In this document: positions 33,552 through 42,797 of the stretch, piece after piece
How the letters are laid out: the number at the start of each line of letters is the position of its first letter
Position numbering within the stretch: position 1 is the stretch's first letter
Origin: Variovorax sp. CF079
GTDB taxonomy: Bacteria; Pseudomonadota; Gammaproteobacteria; Burkholderiales; Burkholderiaceae_C
Direction: 5' to 3'
Assembly: GCF_900101545.1 (NCBI RefSeq)
Contig: NZ_FMZU01000022.1
Location: forward strand, 1-64,000
DNA: 64,000 bases
Made by a program: the position numbers and the translations under genes
The notes under the pieces: model-generated
Seen by the model: only the letters and a program-made list of their open reading frames with translations
What the model was told of the DNA's origin: nothing
The model's database searches: none

Positions 33552-35183
33552 ATGAGCGATGAAGACAAGACGTCGGCGCCCTCGCTGGCCGAACCGGTCG
33601 TCGTGAAGCGCCGCAACTGGCTGCCCTCGCTGATCTGGCTGATTCCCATCGTGGCGGCGCTGGTCGGCATCGCGCTGGTCGCGCGCATCCTGCTCGATCG
33701 CGGGCCCGAAGTGGTGCTGACCTTCAAGACCGCCGAGGGACTGGAGGCCGGCAAGACCGCGGTCAAGTACAAGGACGTGCAGATCGGCACGGTGCAGACC
33801 ATTCGGCTGGCCGGCGACCGCTCGCATGTGCGCGTGCTGGTGCAGCTCACGAAAGAGGCCAAGAGCTTCACCGCCGAGGACACGCGCTTCTGGGTGGTGC
33901 GGCCGCGGCTCGACACCTCGGGCATCTCGGGCCTCGGCACCTTGCTGTCGGGCGCCTACATCGGTGCCGACGCCGGCAGCTCGAAAGAGACGGCCGGCGA
34001 GTTCACCGGACTCGAGGTGCCGCCGATCGTCACGCGCGATGCCTCGGGGCGGCAGTACCTGCTGCGCGCCCGCGACGTGGGCTCGCTCGACATCGGCTCG
34101 CCGGTGTATTTCAGGCGCATCAAGGTGGGCCAGCTGGCGGCCTACGAGCTCGACGGCGACGGCCGCGGCGTTACGCTGCGCGTGTTCGTCAATGCGCCCT
34201 ACGACAAGCTCGTCGGCGTCAACACGCGCTTCTGGCATGCGAGCGGCTTCGACGTGGAGCTGAGCGCGAGCGGCGTCAAGCTGCGCACCCAGTCGCTGGC
34301 CACCGTGCTGCTGGGCGGCATCGCCTTCCAGGCGCCCGACGATGCGATGGGCCCGGCAGCGCAGGAGAACGCCGCGTTCACGCTGGCCGCCGACGAAACC
34401 GCGGCGATGAAGGCACCGGACGGGCCCTCGCAGACGCTGCTCTTGTACTTCAACCAGTCGCTGCGCGGCCTTTCGCCGGGCGCGGTGGTCGACTTCCGCG
34501 GCGTGGAGATCGGCGAGGTCAAGTCCATCGGCGTCGAGTTCGATCGCCAGGAGAACCAGTTCAAGATGCCGGTGCTGATCCAGGTCTACCCCGATCGCCT
34601 GCGCCGCGGCGCGGGCAACGAGCCGGACGAGTCGCGTTACGCGCAGACGGAGCGCCTGCGCTTCCTGGTCAACAAGGGGCTGCGGGCGCAGCTTCGCACG
34701 GGCAACCTGCTCACGGGCCAGGTGTACGTGGCGCTCGACTTCTTCCCGAAGGCGCCGCCGGTGAAGATCAACATCAACCAGAACCCGATCGAGATGCCGA
34801 CGGTGCCCAACAGCCTGGACGAGATCCAGGCGCAGATCGGCGAGATCGCGAGCAAGCTCAACAAGGTGCCCTTCGAAGAGATCAGCGCCGATCTGCGCAA
34901 GACTCTGGCTACGCTCAACAAAACGCTCGGCAGCGCCGAGCAGCTTGCAGGCCGGCTGAACAACGATGTCGCACCCGAGATGACGGCCGCCATGAAGGAT
35001 GTGCGCAAGACGCTCAACGCCGCCGACAAGACGCTGGCCGACGATTCGCCGCTGCAGCAGGACATGCGCCAGACGCTGCAGGAAGTCACGCGCGCGGCCG
35101 GGTCGCTGCGCATCCTGACCGACTACCTGGAACGCCACCCCGAATCGCTGATTCGCGGCAAGCCGGAGGACAAGAAGAAATGA
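33552..35183 (+). CDS. pqiB: Intermembrane transport protein PqiB (MCE/MlaD domains)
   Basis: A protein of 543 residues, the same length class as E. coli PqiB. One N-terminal helix (LPSLIWLIPIVAALVGIALV) anchors it in the inner membrane. Three MCE domains follow: around VVLTFKTAEGLEAGKTAVKY, RDVGSLDIGSPVYFRRIKVG and LLYFNQSLRGLSPGAVVDFR. A long helical C-terminus (about 430-525) follows and in the E. coli protein forms the needle that bridges the periplasm. It is in an operon with two pqiA genes and pqiC. Confidence 0.95.
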   Translation: MSDEDKTSAPSLAEPVVVKRRNWLPSLIWLIPIVAALVGIALVARILLDRGPEVVLTFKTAEGLEAGKTAVKYKDVQIGTVQTIRLAGDRSHVRVLVQLTKEAKSFTAEDTRFWVVRPRLDTSGISGLGTLLSGAYIGADAGSSKETAGEFTGLEVPPIVTRDASGRQYLLRARDVGSLDIGSPVYFRRIKVGQLAAYELDGDGRGVTLRVFVNAPYDKLVGVNTRFWHASGFDVELSASGVKLRTQSLATVLLGGIAFQAPDDAMGPAAQENAAFTLAADETAAMKAPDGPSQTLLLYFNQSLRGLSPGAVVDFRGVEIGEVKSIGVEFDRQENQFKMPVLIQVYPDRLRRGAGNEPDESRYAQTERLRFLVNKGLRAQLRTGNLLTGQVYVALDFFPKAPPVKININQNPIEMPTVPNSLDEIQAQIGEIASKLNKVPFEEISADLRKTLATLNKTLGSAEQLAGRLNNDVAPEMTAAMKDVRKTLNAADKTLADDSPLQQDMRQTLQEVTRAAGSLRILTDYLERHPESLIRGKPEDKKK

Positions 35184-35782
35184 GAACGACAAACACCCAG
35201 GCGGCGGCCTTGCTCGCTGCCGTGCTGCTGGCGGGCTGCGCCAGCACCGCGCCGCAGTACTACAGCCTGGCCGATGCGACGCCGGGCGCGATGCCCGCGT
35301 CGGGCGCGGCGCCTGCCTTCGTCGAGCTCGCGCCGGTGGCCATGCCCGAGCGCTTCGCGCGCCCGCAGCTGGTGGTACGGCAGAAGGCCGCCATCGACGG
35401 GCCGCAGGTCGACATCCTCGAAGAGCACCGCTGGTCCTCCTCGTTCGAGAACGAACTGCGCGACGCCTTGAGCAGCGGCATCGCGGGCCGCCTCGGCGCT
35501 GTCGATGCAACGAAGAGCGGATCGCCGCGCGGCCAGGCCGTGACGCGCATCGCGGTGCAGTTGCGGCAATTCGATGCGGTGCAAGGCAGGCGCGTCGATG
35601 CCAGCTTCAGCTGGACCGTGCGCCGCGGCGATCAAGGACCGTCGCTCGCTTGCCAGCTGTCGCTGTCGGAGCCGGTCGAGGGTGGCGGCATCGATGCGCT
35701 GGCACGCGGCGCCCAGCGCACTACGGCGAAGCTGGCCGACGCTATCGCACGCAGCGTGACGGCGAACGCCTGCCCGGGTTGA
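35180..35782 (+). CDS. pqiC: PqiC-type outer-membrane lipoprotein (ABC-type transport auxiliary lipoprotein)
   Basis: A lipoprotein of 200 residues with lipobox LLAGC near residues 14-18. The mature part has the PqiC/YmbA features YYSL, RPQLVVRQ and W near the start of the long helix (EEHRWSSSFENELRDALS). In the Pqi system this subunit docks the PqiB needle at the outer membrane. ATGA overlap with pqiB. Confidence 0.92.
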   Translation: MRTTNTQAAALLAAVLLAGCASTAPQYYSLADATPGAMPASGAAPAFVELAPVAMPERFARPQLVVRQKAAIDGPQVDILEEHRWSSSFENELRDALSSGIAGRLGAVDATKSGSPRGQAVTRIAVQLRQFDAVQGRRVDASFSWTVRRGDQGPSLACQLSLSEPVEGGGIDALARGAQRTTAKLADAIARSVTANACPG

Positions 35783-35783
35783 G

Positions 35784-36326
35784 ATGAACGACACCGGTTT
35801 CGCACTGTTCGACACTGCCATCGGCGCCTGCGGCATCGCCTGGGGTCCGCGCGGCATCGTCGGCGTGCAGTTGCCCGAGGCCGGGGAGGGCGCGACGCGA
35901 GCGCGCATGCTGCGGCGTTTTGCGCAGTTGAACGAGACCGAGCCGCCGCCCGAAGTGCTGAGGGCGACGGCCTCGATTCGCGCCCTGATGGCGGGCGAGC
36001 CGCTGGACCTGGCGGAGATCGTGCTCGACTACGAGGGCGTCTCCGACTTCCATCGCCGCGTCTACGAGATCGCACGCCGCATCGTGCCGGGCTGCACGCG
36101 CAGCTACGGCGAGATCGCCGCCGAGCTCGGCGACAAGGGCCTGGCGCGCGCCGTCGGCCAGGCGCTGGGCCACAACCCTTTCGCGCCGGTGGTGCCCTGC
36201 CATCGCGTGCTCGCCGCCGGCGGAAAGCCCGGCGGCTTCTCGGCGCACGGCGGCGCGACGGCGAAGCTCAAGATGCTGATGATCGAAGGCGCAAGGCCGC
36301 AGAGCGATACCGCGTCCTTGTTCTGA
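35784..36326 (+). CDS. ogt: Methylated-DNA--protein-cysteine S-methyltransferase
   Basis: A DNA repair protein of 180 residues that removes O6-alkyl groups from guanine by a one-time transfer to its own cysteine. The acceptor motif is VPCHRVLAAGGKPGGFSAHG (PCHR), and RSYGEIA precedes it in the helix-turn-helix. It lies one base after pqiC, so it is probably read from the same transcript, but no functional link is evident. Confidence 0.94.
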   Translation: MNDTGFALFDTAIGACGIAWGPRGIVGVQLPEAGEGATRARMLRRFAQLNETEPPPEVLRATASIRALMAGEPLDLAEIVLDYEGVSDFHRRVYEIARRIVPGCTRSYGEIAAELGDKGLARAVGQALGHNPFAPVVPCHRVLAAGGKPGGFSAHGGATAKLKMLMIEGARPQSDTASLF

Positions 36327-36335
36327 AATACCGCG

Positions 36336-36362
36336 CAACTGCCATGGCAAGGCGAGCAGTTG
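36336..36362. terminator. Inverted repeat after ogt (possible weak terminator or operator)
   Basis: CAACTGC at 36336-36342 is matched by GCAGTTG at 36356-36362 around a 13-base loop. No T-run follows, so an intrinsic terminator is doubtful. It lies in a relatively AT-rich gap before the aminotransferase gene and could also be an operator. Confidence 0.3.
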
Positions 36363-36452
36363 TCCGACATCACATACTGTTAAGGGTGCGACATTTCGTA
36401 CTAGTGTTCGACTCAAGAGCAGAAGCATTTGTCCGCGTAAGCGGGGGACTCG

Positions 36453-37646
36453 ATGCCGATACGAAGCAAGGACAATTTCTTGGTCTTCGGTTCCCCGAAG
36501 ATCGAAGAGGACGAGATTCTGGAGGTCGAGGCGGTCATGCGATCGGGCTGGCTCGGCACAGGTCCGCGGGTGGCGCAGTTCGAGCATGAGTTCGGCCTGT
36601 ACCGCGGCGCCGCGCATGCCGTTGCGCTGAACTCCTGCTCCGCCGCCCTGCATCTTTCCTTGCTGGCCTCCGGCGTCGGGCCGGGCGACGAGGTCATCAC
36701 CACGCCGCTGACTTTCTGCGCAACGGTCAATGCCATCATCCATACCGGAGCGACGCCGGTGCTGGCCGACATCGATCCCGACACGCTGAACATCGATCCG
36801 GCGCAGGTGCGCGCCAAGTTGAGCAAGCGCACGCGAGCCATCGTGCCGGTTCATTTTGCAGGGCGGCCCTGCGAAATGGACGAGCTGATGTCGCTGGCGC
36901 GGCAGTATGAACTCAAGGTCATTGAGGACTGCGCGCATGCCATCGAAACGCAGTACCACGGCCAGAACGTCGGCACGATCGGCGACTTCGGCTGCTTCTC
37001 GTTCTACGTGACCAAGAACGTCGTCACCGGCGAGGGCGGCATGGTCCTGGCACGCAAGGAGGAGGACGCCGCCCGCATCAAGGTGCTCGGCCTGCACGGA
37101 ATGAGCAAGGACGCGTGGAAGCGCTTCGGCGACGAGGGCTACAAGCACTACTACGTCGTCGAAGCCGGGTTCAAATACAACATGATGGACCTGCAGGCGG
37201 CGATCGGCCTCAAGCAGTTGGCGCGCGTGGAGGCCTACTGGCAGCGGCGCAAGGCCATCTGGAAGCGCTACGGCGACGAACTGGCGGACCTTCCGCTGGC
37301 ACTGCCCCCGAAGCCGGCGCCGGACACGCGCCACGCGCACCATCTTTTCAACGTGCAGATCGACGCGGCGCGTTGCGGCATCTCGCGCGACGACTTCCTC
37401 AACGCCATGACGGCGCAGGGCATCGGCGTCGGCGTGCACTACCTGGCGCTGACCGAGCATCCCTACTATCAGCAAAACTTCGGCTGGCGGCCCGAGGACA
37501 CGCCGCATGCCACGCGCGTGGGCAGGCGGACCGTCTCGCTGCCGATCTCGGCCAAGCTGAGCGATCAGGACGTCGGCGACGTGATCTCCGCGGTGCGGCT
37601 GATTCTGGAGCAGCATGCAGCGCTGGCATCGGCTGCGCCGTGTTGA
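36453..37646 (+). CDS. DegT/DnrJ/EryC1/StrS-family aminotransferase
   Basis: A PLP enzyme of 397 residues that makes amino sugars from nucleotide-keto sugars. LGTGPRVAQFEHEF and ALNSCSAALHLSLLASGVGP are the start of the fold. ViEDCAHAIE holds the PLP-contacting Asp. SFYVTKNVVTGEGGMV carries the Schiff-base Lys. The ATG at 36453 was chosen since the first 30 residues already match the family. A glycosyltransferase gene overlaps its end. No other sugar-nucleotide genes are nearby, so the sugar is unknown. Confidence 0.92.
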   Translation: MPIRSKDNFLVFGSPKIEEDEILEVEAVMRSGWLGTGPRVAQFEHEFGLYRGAAHAVALNSCSAALHLSLLASGVGPGDEVITTPLTFCATVNAIIHTGATPVLADIDPDTLNIDPAQVRAKLSKRTRAIVPVHFAGRPCEMDELMSLARQYELKVIEDCAHAIETQYHGQNVGTIGDFGCFSFYVTKNVVTGEGGMVLARKEEDAARIKVLGLHGMSKDAWKRFGDEGYKHYYVVEAGFKYNMMDLQAAIGLKQLARVEAYWQRRKAIWKRYGDELADLPLALPPKPAPDTRHAHHLFNVQIDAARCGISRDDFLNAMTAQGIGVGVHYLALTEHPYYQQNFGWRPEDTPHATRVGRRTVSLPISAKLSDQDVGDVISAVRLILEQHAALASAAPC

Positions 37647-38590
37647 TCTCCATCCTCATCCCGGCCTACGCGCGGCCGGAACAGTTGAGTGAGGCGCTGG
37701 AAAGCATCGCGCAGCAGGACCGCTCGCTGATCGGCGAGATCATCATCGGCGACGACAGTCCGCGCTCCTACTGGGCAAGCAACCAGGCGGTCATCGCTGC
37801 GAGCGGCCTGGCGGAGCTCATCGAATATCTGCCGAGCGAGCCGTCCAAGGGGACCTACCCCAACCAATGGTTCCTGGCTTCGCGGGCGAAGTTCGACCAT
37901 CTGCTTTTCCTGCACAACGACGACCAGCTTTGTCCCGGTGCACTGAGCCTGCTGGCGAATGCCTGCGTCAGCGAGACCGATCCGCGCGCGAAGCTGTGGT
38001 TCGGCACGCACCTGATCATGGACGCGGCGGGCGTGGTCGACCCCGAGCGATCCGCCGCCAGCGACCAGTGGTTCGGCAGACAGGGCCCGGGCGCGACGCG
38101 GCCGGTGTGGGAGTGGTGCCTGACGGAATCCATCCCCCCCGATGCCTTCCTGGTGGAGAGGGCGACCTATCTGCAATACATGCGCGGCGAACGCGACGGC
38201 AACGTGGGGGACTGGGCTTTTTCGGTGCGTCTGGCCAACAGCGGCGGCTGGGCGCGCTTCATTGGGCAAACCGTGTCCCGCTACCGGGTGCAGGCCGGAT
38301 CCGTCACGAGCGCCGGGCGCGGCGTCGACGCTCACCGGGCCTACGAGCTGGCGCGCGAGTTGCGCGTGCCCCCCGAAATGGAAGCCGCGAAGCGCAAGCG
38401 CTTCAACCGATACATGCTGGTGGTGGCCGTGCGCTATGCGCGGGATGGCGAACGCATGAACGCATGGCGAGCCTTCCTTTCGCCCGATGTTCCCTGGCGG
38501 GAGAGATTTTCGCTTCGCGCGGGCCTGGTGCTCTCGATGCTGCTGACGCCGCGGCCGCTCTGGCTCTGGGCGCTGCACTACAAGACCTGA
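37640..38590 (+). CDS. Glycosyltransferase family 2
   Basis: A protein of 316 residues starting at GTG 37640 and overlapping the aminotransferase by seven bases. LISILIPAYARPEQLSEALE and IIIGDDS are the nucleotide-sugar binding start of GT2. LLFLHNDDQL stands for the metal-binding DxD. A C-terminal hydrophobic stretch may associate with the membrane. Together with the DegT enzyme it probably makes and transfers one amino sugar to an unknown acceptor. Confidence 0.85.
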   Translation: MLISILIPAYARPEQLSEALESIAQQDRSLIGEIIIGDDSPRSYWASNQAVIAASGLAELIEYLPSEPSKGTYPNQWFLASRAKFDHLLFLHNDDQLCPGALSLLANACVSETDPRAKLWFGTHLIMDAAGVVDPERSAASDQWFGRQGPGATRPVWEWCLTESIPPDAFLVERATYLQYMRGERDGNVGDWAFSVRLANSGGWARFIGQTVSRYRVQAGSVTSAGRGVDAHRAYELARELRVPPEMEAAKRKRFNRYMLVVAVRYARDGERMNAWRAFLSPDVPWRERFSLRAGLVLSMLLTPRPLWLWALHYKT

Positions 38591-38664
38591 GCGGCGCCAT
38601 CGCTAGCACAGCGCGCGGCATCGTGCTGCGCAACGCCCATTGCCTCCTTGGAGACAATGAGCGC

Positions 38665-39870
38665 ATGACTTCATCGCGCTTCTTCAAGATCGCGCTCGTG
38701 CTGGGCCTCTTGTCGGCCATCGGCCCGTTCGCGATCGACATGTACCTGCCCGCGCTGCCGGAGATCGGCGCGAGCCTCGGTGCCGGCATCGGCCCGGTGC
38801 AGATGAGCCTGACGGCCTTCTTCATCTCGCTCGGCGTCGGGCAACTGCTGTACGGGCCGGTGTCGGACATGGTGGGACGCAAGCCGCCGCTGTACTTCGG
38901 GCTCGGGCTGTTCGCGCTGGCCAGCATCGGCTGCGCGCTCGCGACCGACATCCAGACCCTGATCGCGCTGCGCTTCGTGCAGGGCCTGGGCGCCGCGGCC
39001 GGCATGGCGATTCCGCGCGCGGTGGTGCGCGACCTGCACACCGGCAACGATGCGGCGCGGCTGATGTCCTTGCTGATGCTGGTGTTCAGCGTGTCGCCGA
39101 TCCTGGCGCCGCTGGCCGGCAGCGGCGTGATCGCCTTCGCCGGCTGGCGCGGCGTGTTCTGGGCCGTGATGCTGGCCGCCGTGGCCGGCCTCGCAATGAT
39201 GAGCGTGATGCTGAAGGAAACGCGGCCGGCCGAAGAGCGGGTGGAAAGCAGCCTGGGCAGCGCGCTTCGCGCCTACGGTGTGCTGATGCGTGACGCGCAC
39301 TACCTCGGTCTGGTCTTCATCGGCGCCTTCGCGATGGCCGGTTTCTTCACCTACCTGGCCAACTCCTCCTTCGTGATGATCGACCACTACGGCCTTTCGC
39401 CGACGCTCTACAGCCTGGCCTTCGGCATCAACGCCGCTGCGTTCTTCGGTGCCGCGCAGCTCAACGGCGCGCTGTGCGAGCGTTTCGGCATCGTGCGCGT
39501 GGTCAAGGCCAGCGTGAGCGCCTGCGGGCTCGTGATGGCGGCGATGTTCGCCTACTACCTGGCCGGCGGCGACCGCCTGGCGGTGCTGATCGTGCTGTAC
39601 TTCGTTGCCAGCGGCTTCATGGGCTTGGTCATTCCCACCACCTCGGTGCTGGCGCTCGAGAAGCACGGCGCGATCGCCGGCACCGCATCGGCCCTGCTGG
39701 GCACGCTGCAGATGCTGACCGGCGCGGTGGTGATGGCGGTGATCGGCCTGTTCACCGACGGCCGGCCCTTGCCGATGGTGACGGGCATGGCCGCCGGTGC
39801 GCTGATCGCGGTGGTGTTGACATGGTTCACGCTCGGCGGTCGGCAACCGGCGCCTTATGCGGCGCGCTGA
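38665..39870 (+). CDS. Bcr/CflA-type MFS multidrug efflux transporter
   Basis: A protein of 401 residues with twelve helices. The opening GPFAIDMYLPALPEIGASLG is the signature of Bcr/CflA proton-drug antiporters, and GPVSDMVGRKPPL is the MFS loop motif A. The ATG at 38665 follows GGAG at 38650-38653. It overlaps the next pump gene by 14 bases, so both are expressed together. Confidence 0.92.
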   Translation: MTSSRFFKIALVLGLLSAIGPFAIDMYLPALPEIGASLGAGIGPVQMSLTAFFISLGVGQLLYGPVSDMVGRKPPLYFGLGLFALASIGCALATDIQTLIALRFVQGLGAAAGMAIPRAVVRDLHTGNDAARLMSLLMLVFSVSPILAPLAGSGVIAFAGWRGVFWAVMLAAVAGLAMMSVMLKETRPAEERVESSLGSALRAYGVLMRDAHYLGLVFIGAFAMAGFFTYLANSSFVMIDHYGLSPTLYSLAFGINAAAFFGAAQLNGALCERFGIVRVVKASVSACGLVMAAMFAYYLAGGDRLAVLIVLYFVASGFMGLVIPTTSVLALEKHGAIAGTASALLGTLQMLTGAVVMAVIGLFTDGRPLPMVTGMAAGALIAVVLTWFTLGGRQPAPYAAR

Positions 39871-41290
39871 GCCGGTGACCGGCACGCCAACACCCGTGCT
39901 CGACGGCCTGCCGCTGCCGCAGCGCCGGCACGCGATGCTGGTGATCATTCTCGGCATCGCGGTCGCGGTGCTCGACGGCACCATCGTCAACCTCGCACTG
40001 CCCGGGATCGCGCGCGAGCTCCATGCCGATCCGGCGCATGCGATCTGGGTGGTCAACGCCTACCAGATCGCCACGCTGGTGATGCTGCTGCCGCTGGCCT
40101 CGCTCGGCGACCTGGTGGGCTACCGGCGCGTCTACCTGGTGGGCATGGCGCTGTTTGCCTTTGCCTCGCTCGGCGCCGTGCTGGCCGATTCGCTCGCGAC
40201 GCTGATTGCGGCGCGCGCGGTGCAGGGGTTGGGTGCGGCCGGCATCATGAGCGTCAATGCGGCGCTGGTGCGGCTGATCTATCCCAGGGCGCAGCTCGGC
40301 CGCGGCATGGCGATCAACTCGATGGTGGTGGCAACCGCGTCGGTGGCGGGGCCCTCGGTGGCGGCCGCGATCCTGTCGGTGGCTTCCTGGCCCTGGCTGT
40401 TCGCGCTCAATGTGCCGCTGGGTGCGCTGGTGCTGGCGCTGGGTTTCCGCGCACTGCCGGCCAATCGCGTGGCGGCCGCGGCCGGCGCGCGCTTCTCGTT
40501 CGTCGACGTGGCGCTCAACGTGCTGATGTTTTCGCTCATCTTCATCGGCGCCGACCGGCTCGGCGTGCGCAGCAGCGACGCAGGGCAGGGCGCGCAGCCC
40601 ATCGCCTGGGCGCTGCTGCTGGCGGGCGCGGCGGTGGGCTTCGTCTACCTGCGGCGCCAGCGCGCGCTGGCCGTGCCGCTGTTTCCGGTCGACCTGCTGC
40701 GCATTCCGGTGTTCGCGCTCTCGATGGGCACCTCGGTGGCGGCCTTCTGCGCGCAGATGCTGTCCTTCATCGCGCTGCCCTTCCTGCTGCTCGACACCTA
40801 CGGCCGCTCGCATGTGGAGGCCGGCCTGCTGATCACCGCCTGGCCGCTGGCGATCGTGGTGATGGCGCCGATCGCGGGCCGGTTGATCGGCCGCTATCCC
40901 GACGGCCTGCTGGGCGGCATCGGCCTCGGCCTGCTTGCGGTGGGCCTGACGCTGCTCGCGGCGCTGCCCGCACAGCCAGGCAATGCCGACATCGTCTGGC
41001 GCATGGCGCTGTGCGGCCTGGGCTTCGGCCTGTTCCAGTCGCCCAACAACCACACCATCGTGACCTCGCCGCCCGCGCATCGCAGCGGCGCCGCGAGCGG
41101 CATGCTGGGCACGGCGCGGCTTACGGGCCAGACCCTGGGCGCCGTGATGCTGGCCGCCATCTTCAGCGTCTGGGGGCCGCACGACGGCAAGGGCCAGGTG
41201 ATCGCGCTGGGGCTGGCCGCCTGTTGCGCGGCGGTGGCGGCGGTGTGCAGCGCGTTGCGCACGCGCGAACCCAGCGCCCGCCACGCCTGA
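39857..41290 (+). CDS. MFS transporter, DHA2 (EmrB/QacA) type
   Basis: A pump of 477 residues with about 14 helices. VAVLDGTIVNLALPGIAREL is the DHA2 motif, with Asp in helix 1, and ASLGDLVGYRRVYLVG is motif A. Such transporters expel amphipathic drugs and dyes. The start at 39857 lies inside the Bcr-type gene; a slightly later start cannot be excluded. It converges with the MocR regulator gene (16 bases). Confidence 0.92.
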   Translation: MRRAEPVTGTPTPVLDGLPLPQRRHAMLVIILGIAVAVLDGTIVNLALPGIARELHADPAHAIWVVNAYQIATLVMLLPLASLGDLVGYRRVYLVGMALFAFASLGAVLADSLATLIAARAVQGLGAAGIMSVNAALVRLIYPRAQLGRGMAINSMVVATASVAGPSVAAAILSVASWPWLFALNVPLGALVLALGFRALPANRVAAAAGARFSFVDVALNVLMFSLIFIGADRLGVRSSDAGQGAQPIAWALLLAGAAVGFVYLRRQRALAVPLFPVDLLRIPVFALSMGTSVAAFCAQMLSFIALPFLLLDTYGRSHVEAGLLITAWPLAIVVMAPIAGRLIGRYPDGLLGGIGLGLLAVGLTLLAALPAQPGNADIVWRMALCGLGFGLFQSPNNHTIVTSPPAHRSGAASGMLGTARLTGQTLGAVMLAAIFSVWGPHDGKGQVIALGLAACCAAVAAVCSALRTREPSARHA

Positions 41291-41306
41291 GCGGCGCTCC
41301 CTTGCT

Positions 41307-42755
41307 TCAGCGCCGCGCAGCGGCCGTGACGATGCGCCCCAGCGTTGCCACCGCCTGCTCGCTGGGCGCATCCCATGGATGCCCGTAGTTGAGACGCAGG
41401 CAGTTCGCGAAAGCGCGCTGGGCCGAGAAGATCGGTCCCGGCGCAATGCTGATGCCTTGCGCGAGCGCCTCGCGGTGGACTGCCAGCGCGTCGACCTCGG
41501 GCGGCATCTCGATCCAGAGGAAATAGCCACCCGCCGGGCGCGTGGCGCGGGTGCCGGACGGAAAGTGCTGCGCGATGGCCTGGGCGTAGGCGGCCTGCTG
41601 GTCGGCCAGCGTGCGGCGCAGCTTGCGCAGGTGCTTGTCGTAGCCGCCTTTTTCGAGGTAGCTGGCCAGCGCGGCCTGCGCCGGTGCGGAGGTGCTGAGC
41701 GAAGTGCCCAGCTTCAGGCGGGCGACCGCGCGTGCCAGGCGCCCCGGTGCGGCCCAGCCGATGCGCCAGCCCGGCGCCAGGCATTTGGAGAACGACGAGC
41801 AGTGCATGACGATGCCCTGCGTGTCGAAGGCCTTCGCCGGCGGCGGCCGCTTGTCGCCGAAGTAGAGCTCGCCGTAGACATCGTCCTCGATCAGGAGCAC
41901 CTCGTGACGCGCCAGCAGTTCGACCAGCGCCTTCTTCTTCGCATCCGGCATCAGGCTGCCCAGCGGGTTCTGGAAGCCGGTCATCAGCCAGCAGGCCTTG
42001 AGCCGATGGCGCAGGATCGCGCGCTCCAGCGCGTCGAGCTCGATGCCTTCGCGCGGATGGGTCGGGACCTCTATGGCCTCCAGCCCGTTGCGTTCCAGCG
42101 CCTGCAGCGCGGCATAGAAGGTCGGCGATTCGATCAGCACCGCGTCGCCCGGGCGCGTCGCGGCCTGCAGGCACAGGTTGAGGGCTTCGAGCGCGCCGTT
42201 GGTGATGACGATCTCGTCCACGGGAACGTGCACGCCGTCGGCCAGGTAGCGCCGCGCGATCTGCCGGCGCAGGCGCGCATTGCCGGGCGTGAGATCGTCC
42301 ACCGCGCTCCACGGGTCGAGCTGCTGCGCGCTGGCGGCCATGACCCGGCCCAGCCGCTGCAGCGGAAAGAGCAGGGGACTCGGGAAGGCCGAGCCCAGCG
42401 GCACGACTTCGCGCACCATGGTCGATTCGAGGATCTCGAACACGCGCTCGCTGACGTCGAGCGAGACCGCATCGTCCTCGGGTTGCGACGAGGCCTCGGG
42501 TTCGGGAGGCCGCTGTCCCGCGCCCGCGGCCACGTAGTAGCCGGAGCGTTCGCGCGCGCGCACGAGCCCTTGCGCCTCCAGCAGGTAGTAGGCCTGGAAC
42601 ACGGTGGAAGAACTCACGCCGCGGCTGGCGCGGGCCTGGCGCACAGAAGGCAGGCGGTCGCCGGGACGCAGCACGCCGGCGCGGATGGAGTCCGCCATGT
42701 CGGCGGCCAATGATTCGTAGCGCTTCATGCCGCTTTGGTTATCTGCATTTCGCAT
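41307..42755 (-). CDS. MocR-type regulator (GntR HTH fused to aminotransferase class I domain)
   Basis: A protein of 482 residues. An N-terminal GntR winged helix (about 10-80, RPGDRLPSVRQARASRGVSS) is fused to a PLP-dependent aminotransferase-like domain. The PLP Lys is in CSSFSKCLAPGWRIGW. MocR proteins use PLP or amino compounds as effectors to control nearby genes. An ATG at 42728 is an alternative start. It is divergent from the flavoprotein gene at 42798, with only 42 bases between, which must hold both promoters. Confidence 0.92.
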   Translation of the reverse strand: MRNADNQSGMKRYESLAADMADSIRAGVLRPGDRLPSVRQARASRGVSSSTVFQAYYLLEAQGLVRARERSGYYVAAGAGQRPPEPEASSQPEDDAVSLDVSERVFEILESTMVREVVPLGSAFPSPLLFPLQRLGRVMAASAQQLDPWSAVDDLTPGNARLRRQIARRYLADGVHVPVDEIVITNGALEALNLCLQAATRPGDAVLIESPTFYAALQALERNGLEAIEVPTHPREGIELDALERAILRHRLKACWLMTGFQNPLGSLMPDAKKKALVELLARHEVLLIEDDVYGELYFGDKRPPPAKAFDTQGIVMHCSSFSKCLAPGWRIGWAAPGRLARAVARLKLGTSLSTSAPAQAALASYLEKGGYDKHLRKLRRTLADQQAAYAQAIAQHFPSGTRATRPAGGYFLWIEMPPEVDALAVHREALAQGISIAPGPIFSAQRAFANCLRLNYGHPWDAPSEQAVATLGRIVTAAARR

Positions 42756-42797
42756 CTATCCTGAGTGTCCTGTTTCCCTGATTGGAGCAGCATCCAA

